Assembly (NCBI RefSeq): GCF_030690045.1
Contig: NZ_JAUYHK010000002.1
Location: 121,127-185,126 of the forward strand
DNA: 64,000 nt
Direction: 5' to 3'
DNA from: Thalassospira sp.
GTDB lineage: Bacteria > Pseudomonadota > Alphaproteobacteria > Rhodospirillales > Thalassospiraceae
Within the stretch, counting starts at the first letter, position 1. Each line of letters starts with the position of its first letter. The notes below the pieces were generated by a model, which was not told the origin of the DNA, ran no database searches, and saw only the letters and a list, made by a program, of their open reading frames with translations. Position numbers and translations under genes: made by a program. This document shows, piece by piece, positions 36,026 to 45,745 of the stretch.

Positions 36026-36786
36026 TTGTTATGTCTCCGAAAATTTCGGTCGTAATTACGGCTCATAACGAAGAGGCTAGATTACCTTCTTGTCTTGAAC
36101 ATGTATCGTTTGCCGATGAAATCATCGTTTTATGCGATAAATGCACGGACATGACAGCAGAGATCGCAACGTCATTTGGGGCAAAAGTCTTTGTTGGAAT
36201 GTGGGAAATTGAAGGTGAACGTCGTAATTTTGCGCTTTCTCAAGCTGGTGGGGACTGGATTGTCGAAGTTGATGCAGACGAACATGTTTCGCCAGAACTC
36301 GCAGAAGAAATACGTCAAACGGTTAAGTTCAGTTCCTATGCGTATCATGATCTGCCAGTCGATAATTATATCGGTTCAAGACTGGTTCGGTACGGGTGGG
36401 GGGCGTCCTTTGGCAAACCTGCATATGGGGGGTTATTTCGCCGAGGAATCAAACATTGGGGGCCGCAACGTGTACACCCTGCTGTAAAATTTGACGGTGT
36501 GAAAGGGCCAAGTCTGCGTCATCCTGTTCGCCATTATGTTGATCGTAATATCTCTGACATGATTCGGCGTCTTGACAGCTATAGCACCGCCCGAGCTGCT
36601 GATTTGCGGGACAGTGGCAGCATAGGGTCATTTGTAAATAATTTTCGTCGAATGATTATGCGGTTCTTTAAGTGCTATTTTCTTCGCAAGGGATATCGCG
36701 AGGGAGGATTGGGTTTTCTTGTTGCCCTTTTTGCAGGTTTGTTCCCCATAATTTCATACATCAAGGCAAAATATGAGGATAAATAG
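36022..36786 (+). CDS. Glycosyltransferase family 2 (WaaE/KdtX-like)
   Basis: 254 residues. The GT-A fold starts ISVVITAHNEEARLPSCLEHVSFADEIIVLCDKCTDMT, and the DxD motif is in VEVDADEHVS. The C-terminus holds a basic membrane-associated helix (RFFKCYFLRKGYREGG). It resembles WaaE, which adds glucose to the inner core heptose. GTG 36022 overlaps the preceding stop (GTGA); ATG 36031 is an alternative start. The DNA is markedly more AT-rich than the flanking chromosome. Confidence 0.85.
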   Translation: MIVMSPKISVVITAHNEEARLPSCLEHVSFADEIIVLCDKCTDMTAEIATSFGAKVFVGMWEIEGERRNFALSQAGGDWIVEVDADEHVSPELAEEIRQTVKFSSYAYHDLPVDNYIGSRLVRYGWGASFGKPAYGGLFRRGIKHWGPQRVHPAVKFDGVKGPSLRHPVRHYVDRNISDMIRRLDSYSTARAADLRDSGSIGSFVNNFRRMIMRFFKCYFLRKGYREGGLGFLVALFAGLFPIISYIKAKYEDK

Positions 36787-36792
36787 ACTGCT

Positions 36793-37824
36793 ATGCGTAT
36801 CATTTTGGCGGATGATGGTATCCATTTTGACGGTTTTACCCTTAGCCAACGAGCGTTAGGTGGAGCAGAAACGGCATTCATTTCGCTTGCTGAAGCACTG
36901 TCTGCTCGCGGACATGATGTGACCGTTATAAATAATTGTACTAAATTACATGAGAATAACGGAGTGAAATGGCAGCCAATTGGCAGAGGATTTCCTGATA
37001 GTGTGGATATTTATATAGCCAACCGTGGACATCGTTTGATCGGTGCAATGCCGAGAGCTAAACGCAATGTATTTTGGGTACATAATCCAGCAGGATATTT
37101 GTTAAAATGGCGCTATCTTCTACCTCTGTGGCGGATAAATCCTGTAATTGTTTTTTCGGGCGCTTATCATTTGGCGACATGTCCTGCGTGGGTGCCTTCT
37201 GCTGAACGCGTTGTGATTCCCTGTGGAATTGAGGACCGTTTCCTTGAAGTATGTTCGGAATCTGCGATATCCAGAAAACGAGCAATATTTACTTCTAATC
37301 CTCTTCGTTCCTTGAACTGGCTTGTGGATTTGTGGGCGCAAAAAATACATCCCTTATCGCCGGATGCAGAATTACACCTATTTGCCGGACCTCAAACTTA
37401 TGGGGTCACAGGTGATCAAAAAGCGCAGAGAATGAAAGAGATACTGGATCATGCTGCAACGTTGCGGAACAAGGGAATCATCTTGCGCGGACCTGTTCCA
37501 AAAGCACAACTAATTGAAGAAATGAAGATCGCACGCGTTATGCCTTATCGTGGGGATATAGGTGAAACTTTTTGTCTTGCTTTGGCAGAATCTCAGGCGA
37601 TGGGTATTCCTTGTGTTGTTCAGGATATCGGGTGTGTTGCGGAACGCATTGTCGATGGTGAAACCGGATTTGTGACCGATGATGACGATCTTTTTGCACG
37701 GTATACTGCAAACCTCTTGAATGACAATTCTCTTTGGTTGCGTCAACATAAAGCGGCCCTGTCTTCAGGGCGTGCTTGGAACTGGGATCAGGTGGCGCAA
37801 GCTTTTGAAAGGTTGGCGCAGTGA
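36793..37824 (+). CDS. Glycosyltransferase family 4
   Basis: 343 residues. LGGAETAFISLAEALSARGHDVTVINN is the GT4 N-terminal motif, and the E-x7-E type segment ESQAMGIPCVVQDIGCVAERIVDGETGFVTDD is in the C-terminal half. It is the core of the low-GC patch (sampled lines about 43-47% GC). It starts 6 bp after the preceding gene and overlaps the next start by four bases. Donor and acceptor sugars are unknown. Confidence 0.88.
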   Translation: MRIILADDGIHFDGFTLSQRALGGAETAFISLAEALSARGHDVTVINNCTKLHENNGVKWQPIGRGFPDSVDIYIANRGHRLIGAMPRAKRNVFWVHNPAGYLLKWRYLLPLWRINPVIVFSGAYHLATCPAWVPSAERVVIPCGIEDRFLEVCSESAISRKRAIFTSNPLRSLNWLVDLWAQKIHPLSPDAELHLFAGPQTYGVTGDQKAQRMKEILDHAATLRNKGIILRGPVPKAQLIEEMKIARVMPYRGDIGETFCLALAESQAMGIPCVVQDIGCVAERIVDGETGFVTDDDDLFARYTANLLNDNSLWLRQHKAALSSGRAWNWDQVAQAFERLAQ

Positions 37825-38846
37825 CGTACCTGTTGCAGGCCATGGCCGGGAGTGCGGTGGGTGGCGCTGAAGAGTTTTTTGTGCGTTTGGCATGCGGGTT
37901 TCAGCGTGCCGGGATCGACCAGTTTTGCGCAATCAGACCGAATGAAGCCCGCAACCAGATATTGCAAGCCGCCGGTGTCCCCTTTGCCGAGTTGCCTTTT
38001 GGTGGGAGGTTTGATCTGCGCACACCATTTGGGTTACGCCGTTTGGTAAAGCAGCACAAACCCAAGATCGTCCTGACATGGATGAACCGGGCCAGCCGGA
38101 TGATGCCAACAGGCGATTATGTTCGGGTTGCGCGTTTGGGTGGTTATTACAAACTGAAAAATTTCAGAAATTTTGACCATCTGATTGGCAATACACACGA
38201 TATAGTTGATTATATCGTTAAAAATGGCTGGCCTGCAGAACGTGCCCATTATTTGCCAAATTTCGTTGATGCGATGGTCGCTGGGCCGTTGGACCGGGCG
38301 TTATTTGATACCCCCGACAATGTGCCGTTGGTGCTTGGCCTTGGTCGGCTGCATGAGAGCAAGGGGTTTGACAATCTGATCCGGGCGTTTCGCAAAGTTC
38401 CTGATGCCTATTTGTGGATTGCGGGTAGCGGCGATCTGAAAAAGGATTTGCAGCAACTTGCGAGAGATGAGGGGATTGAGAACCGGGTTCGTTTTTTGGG
38501 ATGGCGGCGAGATGTCGCGGCATTGTTTGCAACGTGTGATGTTTTTTGCGCATCATCTCGTTATGAGCCGCTGGGCAATATGGTAATCGAAGCATGGGCG
38601 CATGACTGCCCGGTGGTTGCGCAGGCAAGTCAGGGACCGTTGCAGCTGATTGAACAAGGTGAAACCGGACTTTTATCGCCGCTTGAGGATATTGATGCCC
38701 TTGCTGCCGATTTGTCCGAAGTTATCCATGATCGGGCATTGCAGCAGCGTTTGACCGTCAACGGACGCTCCGCTTTCGAGACGCAATTCACAGAACAGAT
38801 CGTGGTTCGGTGTTATAAAGAATTTTTTGACGGGATTGTGGGCTGA
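37821..38846 (+). CDS. Glycosyltransferase family 4
   Basis: 341 residues from GTG 37821, overlapping the previous gene by four bases. AGSAVGGAEEFFVRLACGFQRAG and the C-terminal SSRYEPLGNMVIEAWAHDCPVVAQASQG with LIEQGETGLLSP are typical of GT4. Base composition returns to that of the host at its start. Its stop overlaps the start of the asparagine synthase gene (TGATG), so the two are translationally coupled. Confidence 0.9.
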   Translation: MTYLLQAMAGSAVGGAEEFFVRLACGFQRAGIDQFCAIRPNEARNQILQAAGVPFAELPFGGRFDLRTPFGLRRLVKQHKPKIVLTWMNRASRMMPTGDYVRVARLGGYYKLKNFRNFDHLIGNTHDIVDYIVKNGWPAERAHYLPNFVDAMVAGPLDRALFDTPDNVPLVLGLGRLHESKGFDNLIRAFRKVPDAYLWIAGSGDLKKDLQQLARDEGIENRVRFLGWRRDVAALFATCDVFCASSRYEPLGNMVIEAWAHDCPVVAQASQGPLQLIEQGETGLLSPLEDIDALAADLSEVIHDRALQQRLTVNGRSAFETQFTEQIVVRCYKEFFDGIVG

Positions 38847-40606
38847 TGTGCGGCATTGCAGGGTATTTTGGCAAGAAGGGACAATCCCCATCTGAGGAAA
38901 TTCTGGACCGTTTGCGGGACGGGCTTGCGCATCGCGGGCCGGATGGTGACGGACGTTATGTCAAGGGGGCGGTCGGGCTGGTACAGACCCGGTTGGCGAT
39001 TATTGATCTTGCTTCGGGCGATCAACCCCTCTTTCATGAAAACGGATCGGTTCTTGTCGCTAATGGTGAAATCTATAATTATGTCGAATTACGCCGCGAT
39101 CTGGGTGAGGCCGGATTTAAAACCGGATCGGACAGCGAGATTGCTTTGCGGCTTTATGCGCGTGATGGTGTTGCCGGGTTTGATCTTCTGCGCGGCATGT
39201 ACGCATTCGCCATTCATGATCCACAGGATAACAGCCTGATCCTGTGTCGGGATCCGTTCGGGATCAAGCCGTTATATTACGTTGAAACCGATGCCTATTT
39301 TGCCTTTGCCTCCGAACCGCATGCCTTGATTGTGGCTGGACTGGCGGGGGCGGAAGTGCGGGCCGAGGCGCGGGCAGAAGTGTTGCAGCTACAATTCACC
39401 ACAGGTGGTGACACCATATTTACCGGTATTGAACGGCTCTTGCCCGGTGAAACGCTTGTTTTGAAAAACGGACGGATTGTTGATCGCCATCGTCGTCTGG
39501 TGCTGAGTGATCAGGGCGTGAATGGTATCAGTCTTGAGGAAGCATTGGTCGATTGGGATCGGGTATTTGAGGAAACGGTGCGACTGCATCAACGGTCTGA
39601 TGTCGATTATGCCATGTTTTTGTCGGGTGGGGTGGATAGCGCGGCCCTGCTGGCCATGATGAGCCGCCTGAACGAACGTCCGGTCTGGGCCTATACGGCA
39701 GCCTTTGACTCCGGAAGTGTCTATGATGAACGTGAACAGGCCCATGAGGTGGTCAAATCCTGTAATGCACGCCATGTCGAGGTTATGTTTGACGAGTGTG
39801 ATTTCTGGTCTTTGCTGCCCGCAGTTGCCGCCGCAATGGATGATCCTGCCGCCGATTACGCCATTTTGCCGACCTTCAAACTGGCACGGGAAGTCGCCCG
39901 TGATTTCAAGGTTGTGCTGAGCGGCGAAGGGGGGGATGAGATGTTTGCGGGTTACGGGCGCTATCGTTCTGTCATGCGACCGTTTCTGCTGGGTGGTCGG
40001 GGAATGCGCACCAGAGGGACCTTCGACGGATTGGATGTGTTGCGGCCCGAGATTATACGCGGCTGGCGCGATGGCATGGTCTCTGCCGAAATACGGGAAA
40101 AGCGGGGCAGGCGCAGTCGTCTTGCCGTGGCCCAGGCTGTTGATTGCGCCGATTGGCTGCCCAATGATTTATTGATCAAGCTGGATCGTTGCCTGATGGT
40201 ACATGGACTTGAGGGGCGCACGCCGTTTCTGGATCCGGAAGTCGCCGAATTTGCCTATCGTCTGCCGGACCGGCTGAAAATTCGGGGGCGTACCGGAAAA
40301 TTCATGCTCCGCAACTGGCTGGATCGCTGTTTGCCAGTGGCAAAGCCATTTACCAAAAAACGTGGTTTTACCGTGCCTGTCGGCGAATGGATTGGCAAGG
40401 AAGGCAAAAGACTGGGGCCGTTGGTCGCCACCCAGCCCGGTATTGAGGAAATTGCCCGTCCCGGCATGGTCGAAAAACTGTTTGTGACGCCGGGGAAAAA
40501 GGAAGGAGCTGCGGCGTGGCATTTGCTGTTCTATGCGCTTTGGCATCGCAGCAATGTTCTGGGCCATGCTCCGGCAGGCAATGTTTTCGAGAGCCTGTCT
40601 CGGTAA
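38846..40606 (+). CDS. asnB: Asparagine synthase (glutamine-hydrolysing), canonical form
   Basis: 586 residues. The N-terminal amidotransferase starts MCGIAGYFG and keeps NGEIYN and GSDSE. The synthetase domain has FLSGGVDSAALLAMM and SGEGGDEMFAGYGRY. AsnB-like enzymes within glycan clusters may amidate a sugar acid or amino acid substituent rather than make free asparagine; context suggests this but does not prove it. It is the last gene of the glycosyltransferase run. The paralogue at 4087 differs in the glutamine site. Confidence 0.92.
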   Translation: MCGIAGYFGKKGQSPSEEILDRLRDGLAHRGPDGDGRYVKGAVGLVQTRLAIIDLASGDQPLFHENGSVLVANGEIYNYVELRRDLGEAGFKTGSDSEIALRLYARDGVAGFDLLRGMYAFAIHDPQDNSLILCRDPFGIKPLYYVETDAYFAFASEPHALIVAGLAGAEVRAEARAEVLQLQFTTGGDTIFTGIERLLPGETLVLKNGRIVDRHRRLVLSDQGVNGISLEEALVDWDRVFEETVRLHQRSDVDYAMFLSGGVDSAALLAMMSRLNERPVWAYTAAFDSGSVYDEREQAHEVVKSCNARHVEVMFDECDFWSLLPAVAAAMDDPAADYAILPTFKLAREVARDFKVVLSGEGGDEMFAGYGRYRSVMRPFLLGGRGMRTRGTFDGLDVLRPEIIRGWRDGMVSAEIREKRGRRSRLAVAQAVDCADWLPNDLLIKLDRCLMVHGLEGRTPFLDPEVAEFAYRLPDRLKIRGRTGKFMLRNWLDRCLPVAKPFTKKRGFTVPVGEWIGKEGKRLGPLVATQPGIEEIARPGMVEKLFVTPGKKEGAAAWHLLFYALWHRSNVLGHAPAGNVFESLSR

Positions 40607-40722
40607 GCAGGGTGATGTCTTGTGGATGGTATAACCTGATGCTTGTGAAGCATGCCGTGTCATCGCATGATAGAACTGCGCATATTGATCCCTGATACAT
40701 CCTCTGACTGACACCGGAAAAC

Positions 40723-42687
40723 ATGACAGAACAACAATTCCGAATTTTACTGGTTGAAGATAATCCTGGTGACGCTTTTCTGGTGCAGACCTTGCTGGAA
40801 GAAACCGGTGAACAGTTCGTCATTCGTCATGTCGTCGATCTGTCATCTGCCCTTGCCGTGTTGGCCGGGCATGATGGCGAGGGACGGTTTGACGTCGTTT
40901 TGCTGGATCTGACATTGCCCGATTCATCGGGGATCGCGACAATTCGCCGTATTCGCGATGCGGATGGTCAGATTCCGATTGTGGTTCTGACCGGGCACAA
41001 GGATGAAGAACTGGCCTTTGAGGCCCTGCAACACGGTGCAGAAGATTATCTGACCAAGGAATTCCCCGATGGCCGGATCATTCGCCGCTCCATCCGCTAT
41101 GCGATTGAACGGTCCCGTGCAGAACGGGCCCTGAAAGAAAGCGAAGAACGATATCGCAAGCTGGTGGAACTGGCCCCGGAACTGATTGCCGTTCTGACCG
41201 GGGATCAGATTTCCTATATCAACCGGCAGGGTGTTGCGATTTTGGGGGTGGAGAATGCCGACGCCCTGATCGGGCGCAGCATTCTTGAAATGCTTCATCC
41301 CGACAGCCGCGAAATCATGCAGGAACATATTGACCGTTATGCCCGCGGTTATAATGGCCGGGCGGATTACGTCATTTTGTATCGTCGGGAAAATGGCGAC
41401 ACTGTCGAACTGGAAGTATCGGCGATTGCCTTTACCCACGAGGGCGAAGCCGCAATGCTGATTGTCGCCGAAGATGTGACAGAACGGCGCAAGGTGGAAC
41501 GGCAACTTGTCCAGACGTCAAAGCTGGCGACATTGGGCGAAATGGCGGCATCGGTGGCCCATGAGATGAACCAGCCGCTTAATGTCATCCGCATGGCGGC
41601 CGATACCTGTTTGCTGCAATATGAAATTGAACAGGTTCAACCACGGTTCCAGCAGGAAAAACTGGGTCTGATCAGTGACCAGACCGAACGCATGGCGGAA
41701 ATCATTCGCCATCTGGGCATTTACAGCCGACCGGACGAAGATGATTTTGAATTGTTCAATCCGGTGCAGGCGGTCATGCGGGCAATCGATATGGTGGAAC
41801 ATGATTGCCATCTGGCCGGGATTACGGTCGATGTTGTTGCCCCGCTTGAAAATTGTCAGGTTTCCGGACGTCTGGTGCAGCTGGAACAGGTGATTGTCAA
41901 TTTGCTGACCAATGCGCGGGATGCCATTGTCGAAAATCAGGGCGATACCAACAGCATCGGCGGTCTGATCCGGGTGACGGCAATGGTGGACCCGGACGAG
42001 GAATTGTTGCGTATCGCCGTGAATGATAATGGCGGCGGCATTCCCGAAGACGCCATAGACCTGATTTTTCATCCGTTTTTCACGACCAAGGATGTGGGCA
42101 AGGGGACGGGGCTTGGCCTGTCGGTCAGTTTTGGCATCATTGAAAGCATGGGCGGGGAAATTGAGGCCCGCAATGAAGGGGACGGGGCCTGTTTTGAAAT
42201 TGTCCTGCCCACGGTGCAGGTGGGTCCTTCTTCCGAACAGCAAAATGGTGCCGATGATCTGTTGTCTGTGCCGGTGTCGGAAATAAAAAAATCTTCCGAT
42301 CCAAAGCGCAAAGGCGGGGTCCGGGTGATGGTGGTGGATGATGAGGTGGACGCCATGGAAATCATCGCGGCCTATCTGGAAGGGCAGGGTTATGCCGTGA
42401 CAGCGGCCAGCGATGGGGATGATGCCCTTGCCATGGCGGGCGTTACGTCCCCCGATATCCTGATTACCGATATTCGCATGCCCCATATGGATGGCAATAC
42501 GCTGGTGCGGGCCTTGCGCGAACGCAATCCATCCTTGCCGGTCATCGTCATGACCGGTCATCCAGGCGATGCGGATAAACCCCTGGTGCTGGGCGATGAT
42601 GCCCCGGTGACGGTGATGGCAAAGCCACTGAATCTTAAGGAATTGCTGGCGACAATCCGGGAACTGGAACAGGTTCTGGTGCCCTGA
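40723..42687 (+). CDS. Hybrid sensor histidine kinase (REC-PAS-HisKA-HATPase-REC)
   Basis: 654 residues. Order: receiver (about 5-125, phospho-Asp D62 in LLDLTLPD), PAS (about 140-260), HisKA with phospho-His H280 in SVAHEMNQPLNVIR, HATPase_c with N-box NLLTNARDAI and G-boxes DNGGGIPEDA and GKGTGLGLSVS, and a C-terminal receiver with phospho-Asp D583 in ITDIRMPHMDG. There is no membrane segment, so it senses a cytoplasmic cue or receives phosphate from another kinase through its N-terminal receiver. It is convergent with a LuxR-type regulator gene across a terminator; the two are likely partners. Confidence 0.93.
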   Translation: MTEQQFRILLVEDNPGDAFLVQTLLEETGEQFVIRHVVDLSSALAVLAGHDGEGRFDVVLLDLTLPDSSGIATIRRIRDADGQIPIVVLTGHKDEELAFEALQHGAEDYLTKEFPDGRIIRRSIRYAIERSRAERALKESEERYRKLVELAPELIAVLTGDQISYINRQGVAILGVENADALIGRSILEMLHPDSREIMQEHIDRYARGYNGRADYVILYRRENGDTVELEVSAIAFTHEGEAAMLIVAEDVTERRKVERQLVQTSKLATLGEMAASVAHEMNQPLNVIRMAADTCLLQYEIEQVQPRFQQEKLGLISDQTERMAEIIRHLGIYSRPDEDDFELFNPVQAVMRAIDMVEHDCHLAGITVDVVAPLENCQVSGRLVQLEQVIVNLLTNARDAIVENQGDTNSIGGLIRVTAMVDPDEELLRIAVNDNGGGIPEDAIDLIFHPFFTTKDVGKGTGLGLSVSFGIIESMGGEIEARNEGDGACFEIVLPTVQVGPSSEQQNGADDLLSVPVSEIKKSSDPKRKGGVRVMVVDDEVDAMEIIAAYLEGQGYAVTAASDGDDALAMAGVTSPDILITDIRMPHMDGNTLVRALRERNPSLPVIVMTGHPGDADKPLVLGDDAPVTVMAKPLNLKELLATIRELEQVLVP

Positions 42688-42700
42688 CAGGCCTTAAGGA

Positions 42701-42727
42701 AAAACCCGGCAAATGCGCCGGGTTTTT
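42701..42727. terminator. Bidirectional terminator
   Basis: AAAACCCGGC / GCCGGGTTTT is a perfect 10-bp stem with a 6-base loop and T-run, between the convergent kinase and regulator genes. Confidence 0.9.
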
Positions 42728-42757
42728 GCAGAACATATATGCAAGGATTGAAACCTG

Positions 42758-43411
42758 TCAGGCTTCCCATCCCAGTTGCATGGCAATTTTGACTGCCTGG
42801 GTACGGTTGGCGGCACCCAGCTTTTTGAAAATACCGGTCAGATGGACCTTGACGGTAATTTCGCGCACGCTGAGCTGCTTGGCGATTTCCTTGTTGGAAA
42901 GACCTTTGGTCAGCAGGGCCAGAACCTCGCGTTCGCGGTTGGTCAGGCGTCGTAAAGGATTGTCCGGCGTCAGGCCATCCAGATCAATTTCACCCGGACG
43001 GATCGTGCCGCCATCATCTTCCAGCAACGCAGAGGGAATGTATTTTTCCCCCGACATCACAAGACGCAAGGCATTGATCAGGGATTTTCCCGACAGGGTT
43101 TTGGGAAGATAACCCGACGCCCCGTGTTCAAGCGCATTGAGAACATCCCCGCGCTTGACCGATCCGGACAAAATCACCACCGGAATATTGGGGTGCTTCT
43201 GCCGCATGACCGTCAGTCCCGACAACCCGTTCATGCCCGGCATATTGAGATCAAGAATGGTCAGTTCGATGGCCGTCTCGCTATCGACAATGGCCAAGGC
43301 TTCGCCGAAATCTTTTGCCTGTGAGATCACAACATCAGGTGCCGCCGTTTTCAGGAAGGACGTGATGCCGTCTCGGACAAGATCATGGTCGTCTGCAAGC
43401 AGGATGTTCAT
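42758..43411 (-). CDS. LuxR/NarL-type response regulator
   Basis: 217 residues. The receiver domain has D7/D8 and phospho-Asp D54 in ILDLNMPGMNG. The C-terminal LuxR-type HTH is in LTNREREVLALLTKGLSNKEIAKQLSVREITVKVHLTGIFKKLGAANR. ATG 43411 gives the standard start (MNILLADDHD) and is preferred to ATG 43450. It is likely phosphorylated by the adjacent hybrid kinase. Targets are not evident. Confidence 0.93.
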   Translation of the reverse strand: MNILLADDHDLVRDGITSFLKTAAPDVVISQAKDFGEALAIVDSETAIELTILDLNMPGMNGLSGLTVMRQKHPNIPVVILSGSVKRGDVLNALEHGASGYLPKTLSGKSLINALRLVMSGEKYIPSALLEDDGGTIRPGEIDLDGLTPDNPLRRLTNREREVLALLTKGLSNKEIAKQLSVREITVKVHLTGIFKKLGAANRTQAVKIAMQLGWEA

Positions 43412-43712
43412 GTTTTTTTGCCGTACCTTTTGTGGTCTGAGTTCAATCATGATGATTGTTCAGCCGTGCGATCCCGCATCCTGACGATGCGAAATGTGCA
43501 AAATAATAAATTTCCCCGTGCGGTGTCAGCGCGCGCCCGCAGAATTAAATAATTCTGCGGTTCTGTCAAACAGGAGAGTCATCTTCTTGCAAGGGTTACT
43601 ATACCAAAGGGTGGTAAGTTTCGGGGCTTGTTTTCGTGTATGCTGCCGGTCGCATAGGGCATTGCTGCAACAATTCTTTTTTGGCCGCCCAAAACCCGCA
43701 AGGGGTGTTTTG
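43412..43712. other. Intergenic region with a long perfect hairpin
   Basis: About 300 bp without a gene. CCGCAGAATTA (43537-43547) and TAATTCTGCGG (43550-43560) form an 11-bp perfect inverted repeat with a 2-base centre, not followed by a T-run in either direction. A weaker symmetry lies around 43606-43620. It may hold a regulator site for the LuxR-type gene. Confidence 0.5.
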
Positions 43713-44486
43713 TCAGGTGCCAAAATCAATCATGAATCCGGGGGGCTGAGTTTCAGGACGAAACGCGATGTCATTCTGACGGGATGGGTTTGCTGTTTCT
43801 TCCATCTTGCCGCCGTTTGTGCCCTGAAGCAGGGTGGCTTTTCGATAAGCCGCCATATCGGCCCCGGAGGGGGCATTGGGGGCCATGGCCGCATTTTGCA
43901 GTATCGATATCGCCCGCTCAACATCTTCCGGGCTGCCGCTGGTATTGATTTTGACGTCAACATGCCCGGCGATAGCATAGGATTTGCCATCCGGACCAAC
44001 CGTATATTGATATTGCGGGGCAGAAGCATATTGACCGGCCGCCGCCGCATGCCGGGTTTCTTCCTGACGCACCGCCGCATCGCGCGATTGCAATTCGGTC
44101 ACACGGGCTTTTTCCGCAGGGTTGAGGTCAAAGGGGCTGTCGCTGTCGGTTGTTTGGGACGTCGGCGGTGCTTCAGGATCGTCTTGATCGCCTGCAAGGG
44201 CTTCGCGATATTCTGATGTACTGAGACCGGCATCGCGGGCCTGTGCAGCGGTCAGGGTGCGCGGATCAACCAGTTTTGTTTGTGTGATCGTCCCGGTATT
44301 TTCAGCCGGGGGCACTGGAGTCAAAGGAGCCGGGCGTGCCAGTTCGACGGCCTGATAGCGTGTCAGAACCTGCCCTTGTGGCGATTTCGAGATTTCCTGA
44401 GCATTCAGAACAATCCCGAGCCGCCCGTTATCCTGCGCCGAAACCAGACTGCCAGAGCCAATCATCATGGCTGGACCGTTTTCCAT
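43713..44486 (-). CDS. SprA-related putative metalloprotease family (CJM1_0395-like), degenerate zinc motif
   Basis: 257 residues. A Pro/Thr-rich N-terminal half leads to the conserved region at about 145-210: [23 protein letters not shown], then [23 protein letters not shown], typical of SprA-related (PF12118-type) proteins. In that family an HExxH motif normally sits where QEETRH occurs here, so the first zinc-ligand His is replaced by Glu. It may be inactive or use other ligands. Function of the family is not established. It has no signal peptide. Confidence 0.8.
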   Translation of the reverse strand: MENGPAMMIGSGSLVSAQDNGRLGIVLNAQEISKSPQGQVLTRYQAVELARPAPLTPVPPAENTGTITQTKLVDPRTLTAAQARDAGLSTSEYREALAGDQDDPEAPPTSQTTDSDSPFDLNPAEKARVTELQSRDAAVRQEETRHAAAAGQYASAPQYQYTVGPDGKSYAIAGHVDVKINTSGSPEDVERAISILQNAAMAPNAPSGADMAAYRKATLLQGTNGGKMEETANPSRQNDIAFRPETQPPGFMIDFGT

Positions 44487-44707
44487 TCACCCGTCAAAAC
44501 AGACAAAACCATAACAGAAATGCGGTATTGAGTCTTGTGCGTTGTGAGGACGGTCCGATTGCCCTGAATGGGACGGCTTGGACTTGCACGGTTTGCTGCG
44601 GGCTGTTAGAGGAAGCACGGGGCTTTATGTGTCCTGCCTTTGCAGGTTGTTTGGCGACAGGTCCGGTTCGAGGATCATGGCGCCAGAGGTATTTTCAAGG
44701 ATCAATC

Positions 44708-45739
44708 ATGTCGTCATTTGTCATTCCTGCAAACGAAACCGTGCTGGTGACCGGGGCTGCCGGCTTTATCGGGTTTCATTTGTGCTGCAAGCTGCTGGAT
44801 CAGGGCAGCAATGTGATCGGTCTCGACAATCTGAATGATTATTACGATGTGAATCTGAAAAAGGCCCGGCTGGCGCAGCTTGAAGGGCGTGACGGTTTCC
44901 GGTTTGTGAAAATGAATCTTGAAGATCGTGACGGCATCGCCAATCTGTTTGCGCGCGAAAAACCGGCCTATGTGGTTAATCTCGCAGCGCAGGCCGGGGT
45001 GCGTTATTCACTGGAAAATCCGCATGCCTATATTGATGCCAATCTGGTCGGTTTTACCAATATTCTGGAAGGATGCCGCCATAACGGTGTGAAGCATCTG
45101 GTTTATGCCTCAAGCAGTTCCGTCTATGGCATGAATACCGAAATGCCGTTTTCGGTGCATCACAATGTCGATCACCCGATCAGCCTTTATGCGGCCTCGA
45201 AAAAGGCCAATGAACTGATGGCCCATACCTATAGCCATCTTTATGATCTGCCGACGACCGGTTTGCGGTTTTTCACGGTTTATGGACCGTGGGGGCGGCC
45301 CGACATGGCGCTGTTCCTGTTTACAAAGGCGATCATGGAAGGCCGGGCGATTGATGTGTTCAATCAGGGCAAGATGCGCCGCGATTTCACCTATATTGAT
45401 GATATCGTCGAAGGTGTGTATCGCTGCATTTCAACCATCGCGGCCCCCAATCCCGACTGGAACCCGGCCAAACCGGACCCGGCCACCAGTTCGGCACCCT
45501 ACCGGGTGTTTAACATCGGCAACAATAATCCGGTTGAACTGATGCATATGATTGAAACGTTGGAAAAGGCTGTGGGGCAGACGGCACAAAAAAACATGCT
45601 GCCCTTGCAGGCAGGTGATGTTCCGGCCACTTATGCCGATGTGCAGGCCCTGACCGATGCAGTGGGTTTCAAGCCTGCAACATCCATCGAAACCGGGATT
45701 ACAAAATTTGTCGAATGGTATCGGACTTTTTACGGGTAA
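44708..45739 (+). CDS. NAD-dependent epimerase, UDP-glucuronate 4-epimerase-like
   Basis: 343-residue short-chain dehydrogenase-type epimerase. NAD-binding [36 protein letters not shown], catalytic Ser/Tyr/Lys in ASSSSVYG and [11 protein letters not shown], and [17 protein letters not shown] match UDP-glucuronate 4-epimerases, which make UDP-galacturonate for surface polysaccharides. ATG 44708 has AAGGA upstream; the frame is open to 44336 but that extension covers another gene. The flippase gene follows after 6 bp. Confidence 0.92.
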   Translation: MSSFVIPANETVLVTGAAGFIGFHLCCKLLDQGSNVIGLDNLNDYYDVNLKKARLAQLEGRDGFRFVKMNLEDRDGIANLFAREKPAYVVNLAAQAGVRYSLENPHAYIDANLVGFTNILEGCRHNGVKHLVYASSSSVYGMNTEMPFSVHHNVDHPISLYAASKKANELMAHTYSHLYDLPTTGLRFFTVYGPWGRPDMALFLFTKAIMEGRAIDVFNQGKMRRDFTYIDDIVEGVYRCISTIAAPNPDWNPAKPDPATSSAPYRVFNIGNNNPVELMHMIETLEKAVGQTAQKNMLPLQAGDVPATYADVQALTDAVGFKPATSIETGITKFVEWYRTFYG

Positions 45740-45745
45740 ATTCTC

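Noticed and set aside
41518..42561. A 347-codon minus-strand open frame opposite the hybrid kinase
   Set aside because: It is antisense to all catalytic motifs of the kinase, with a His/Ile/Arg-rich shadow composition.
43494..44216. A 240-codon plus-strand open frame opposite the SprA-related gene
   Set aside because: The minus-strand frame carries recognisable family motifs; this one does not.
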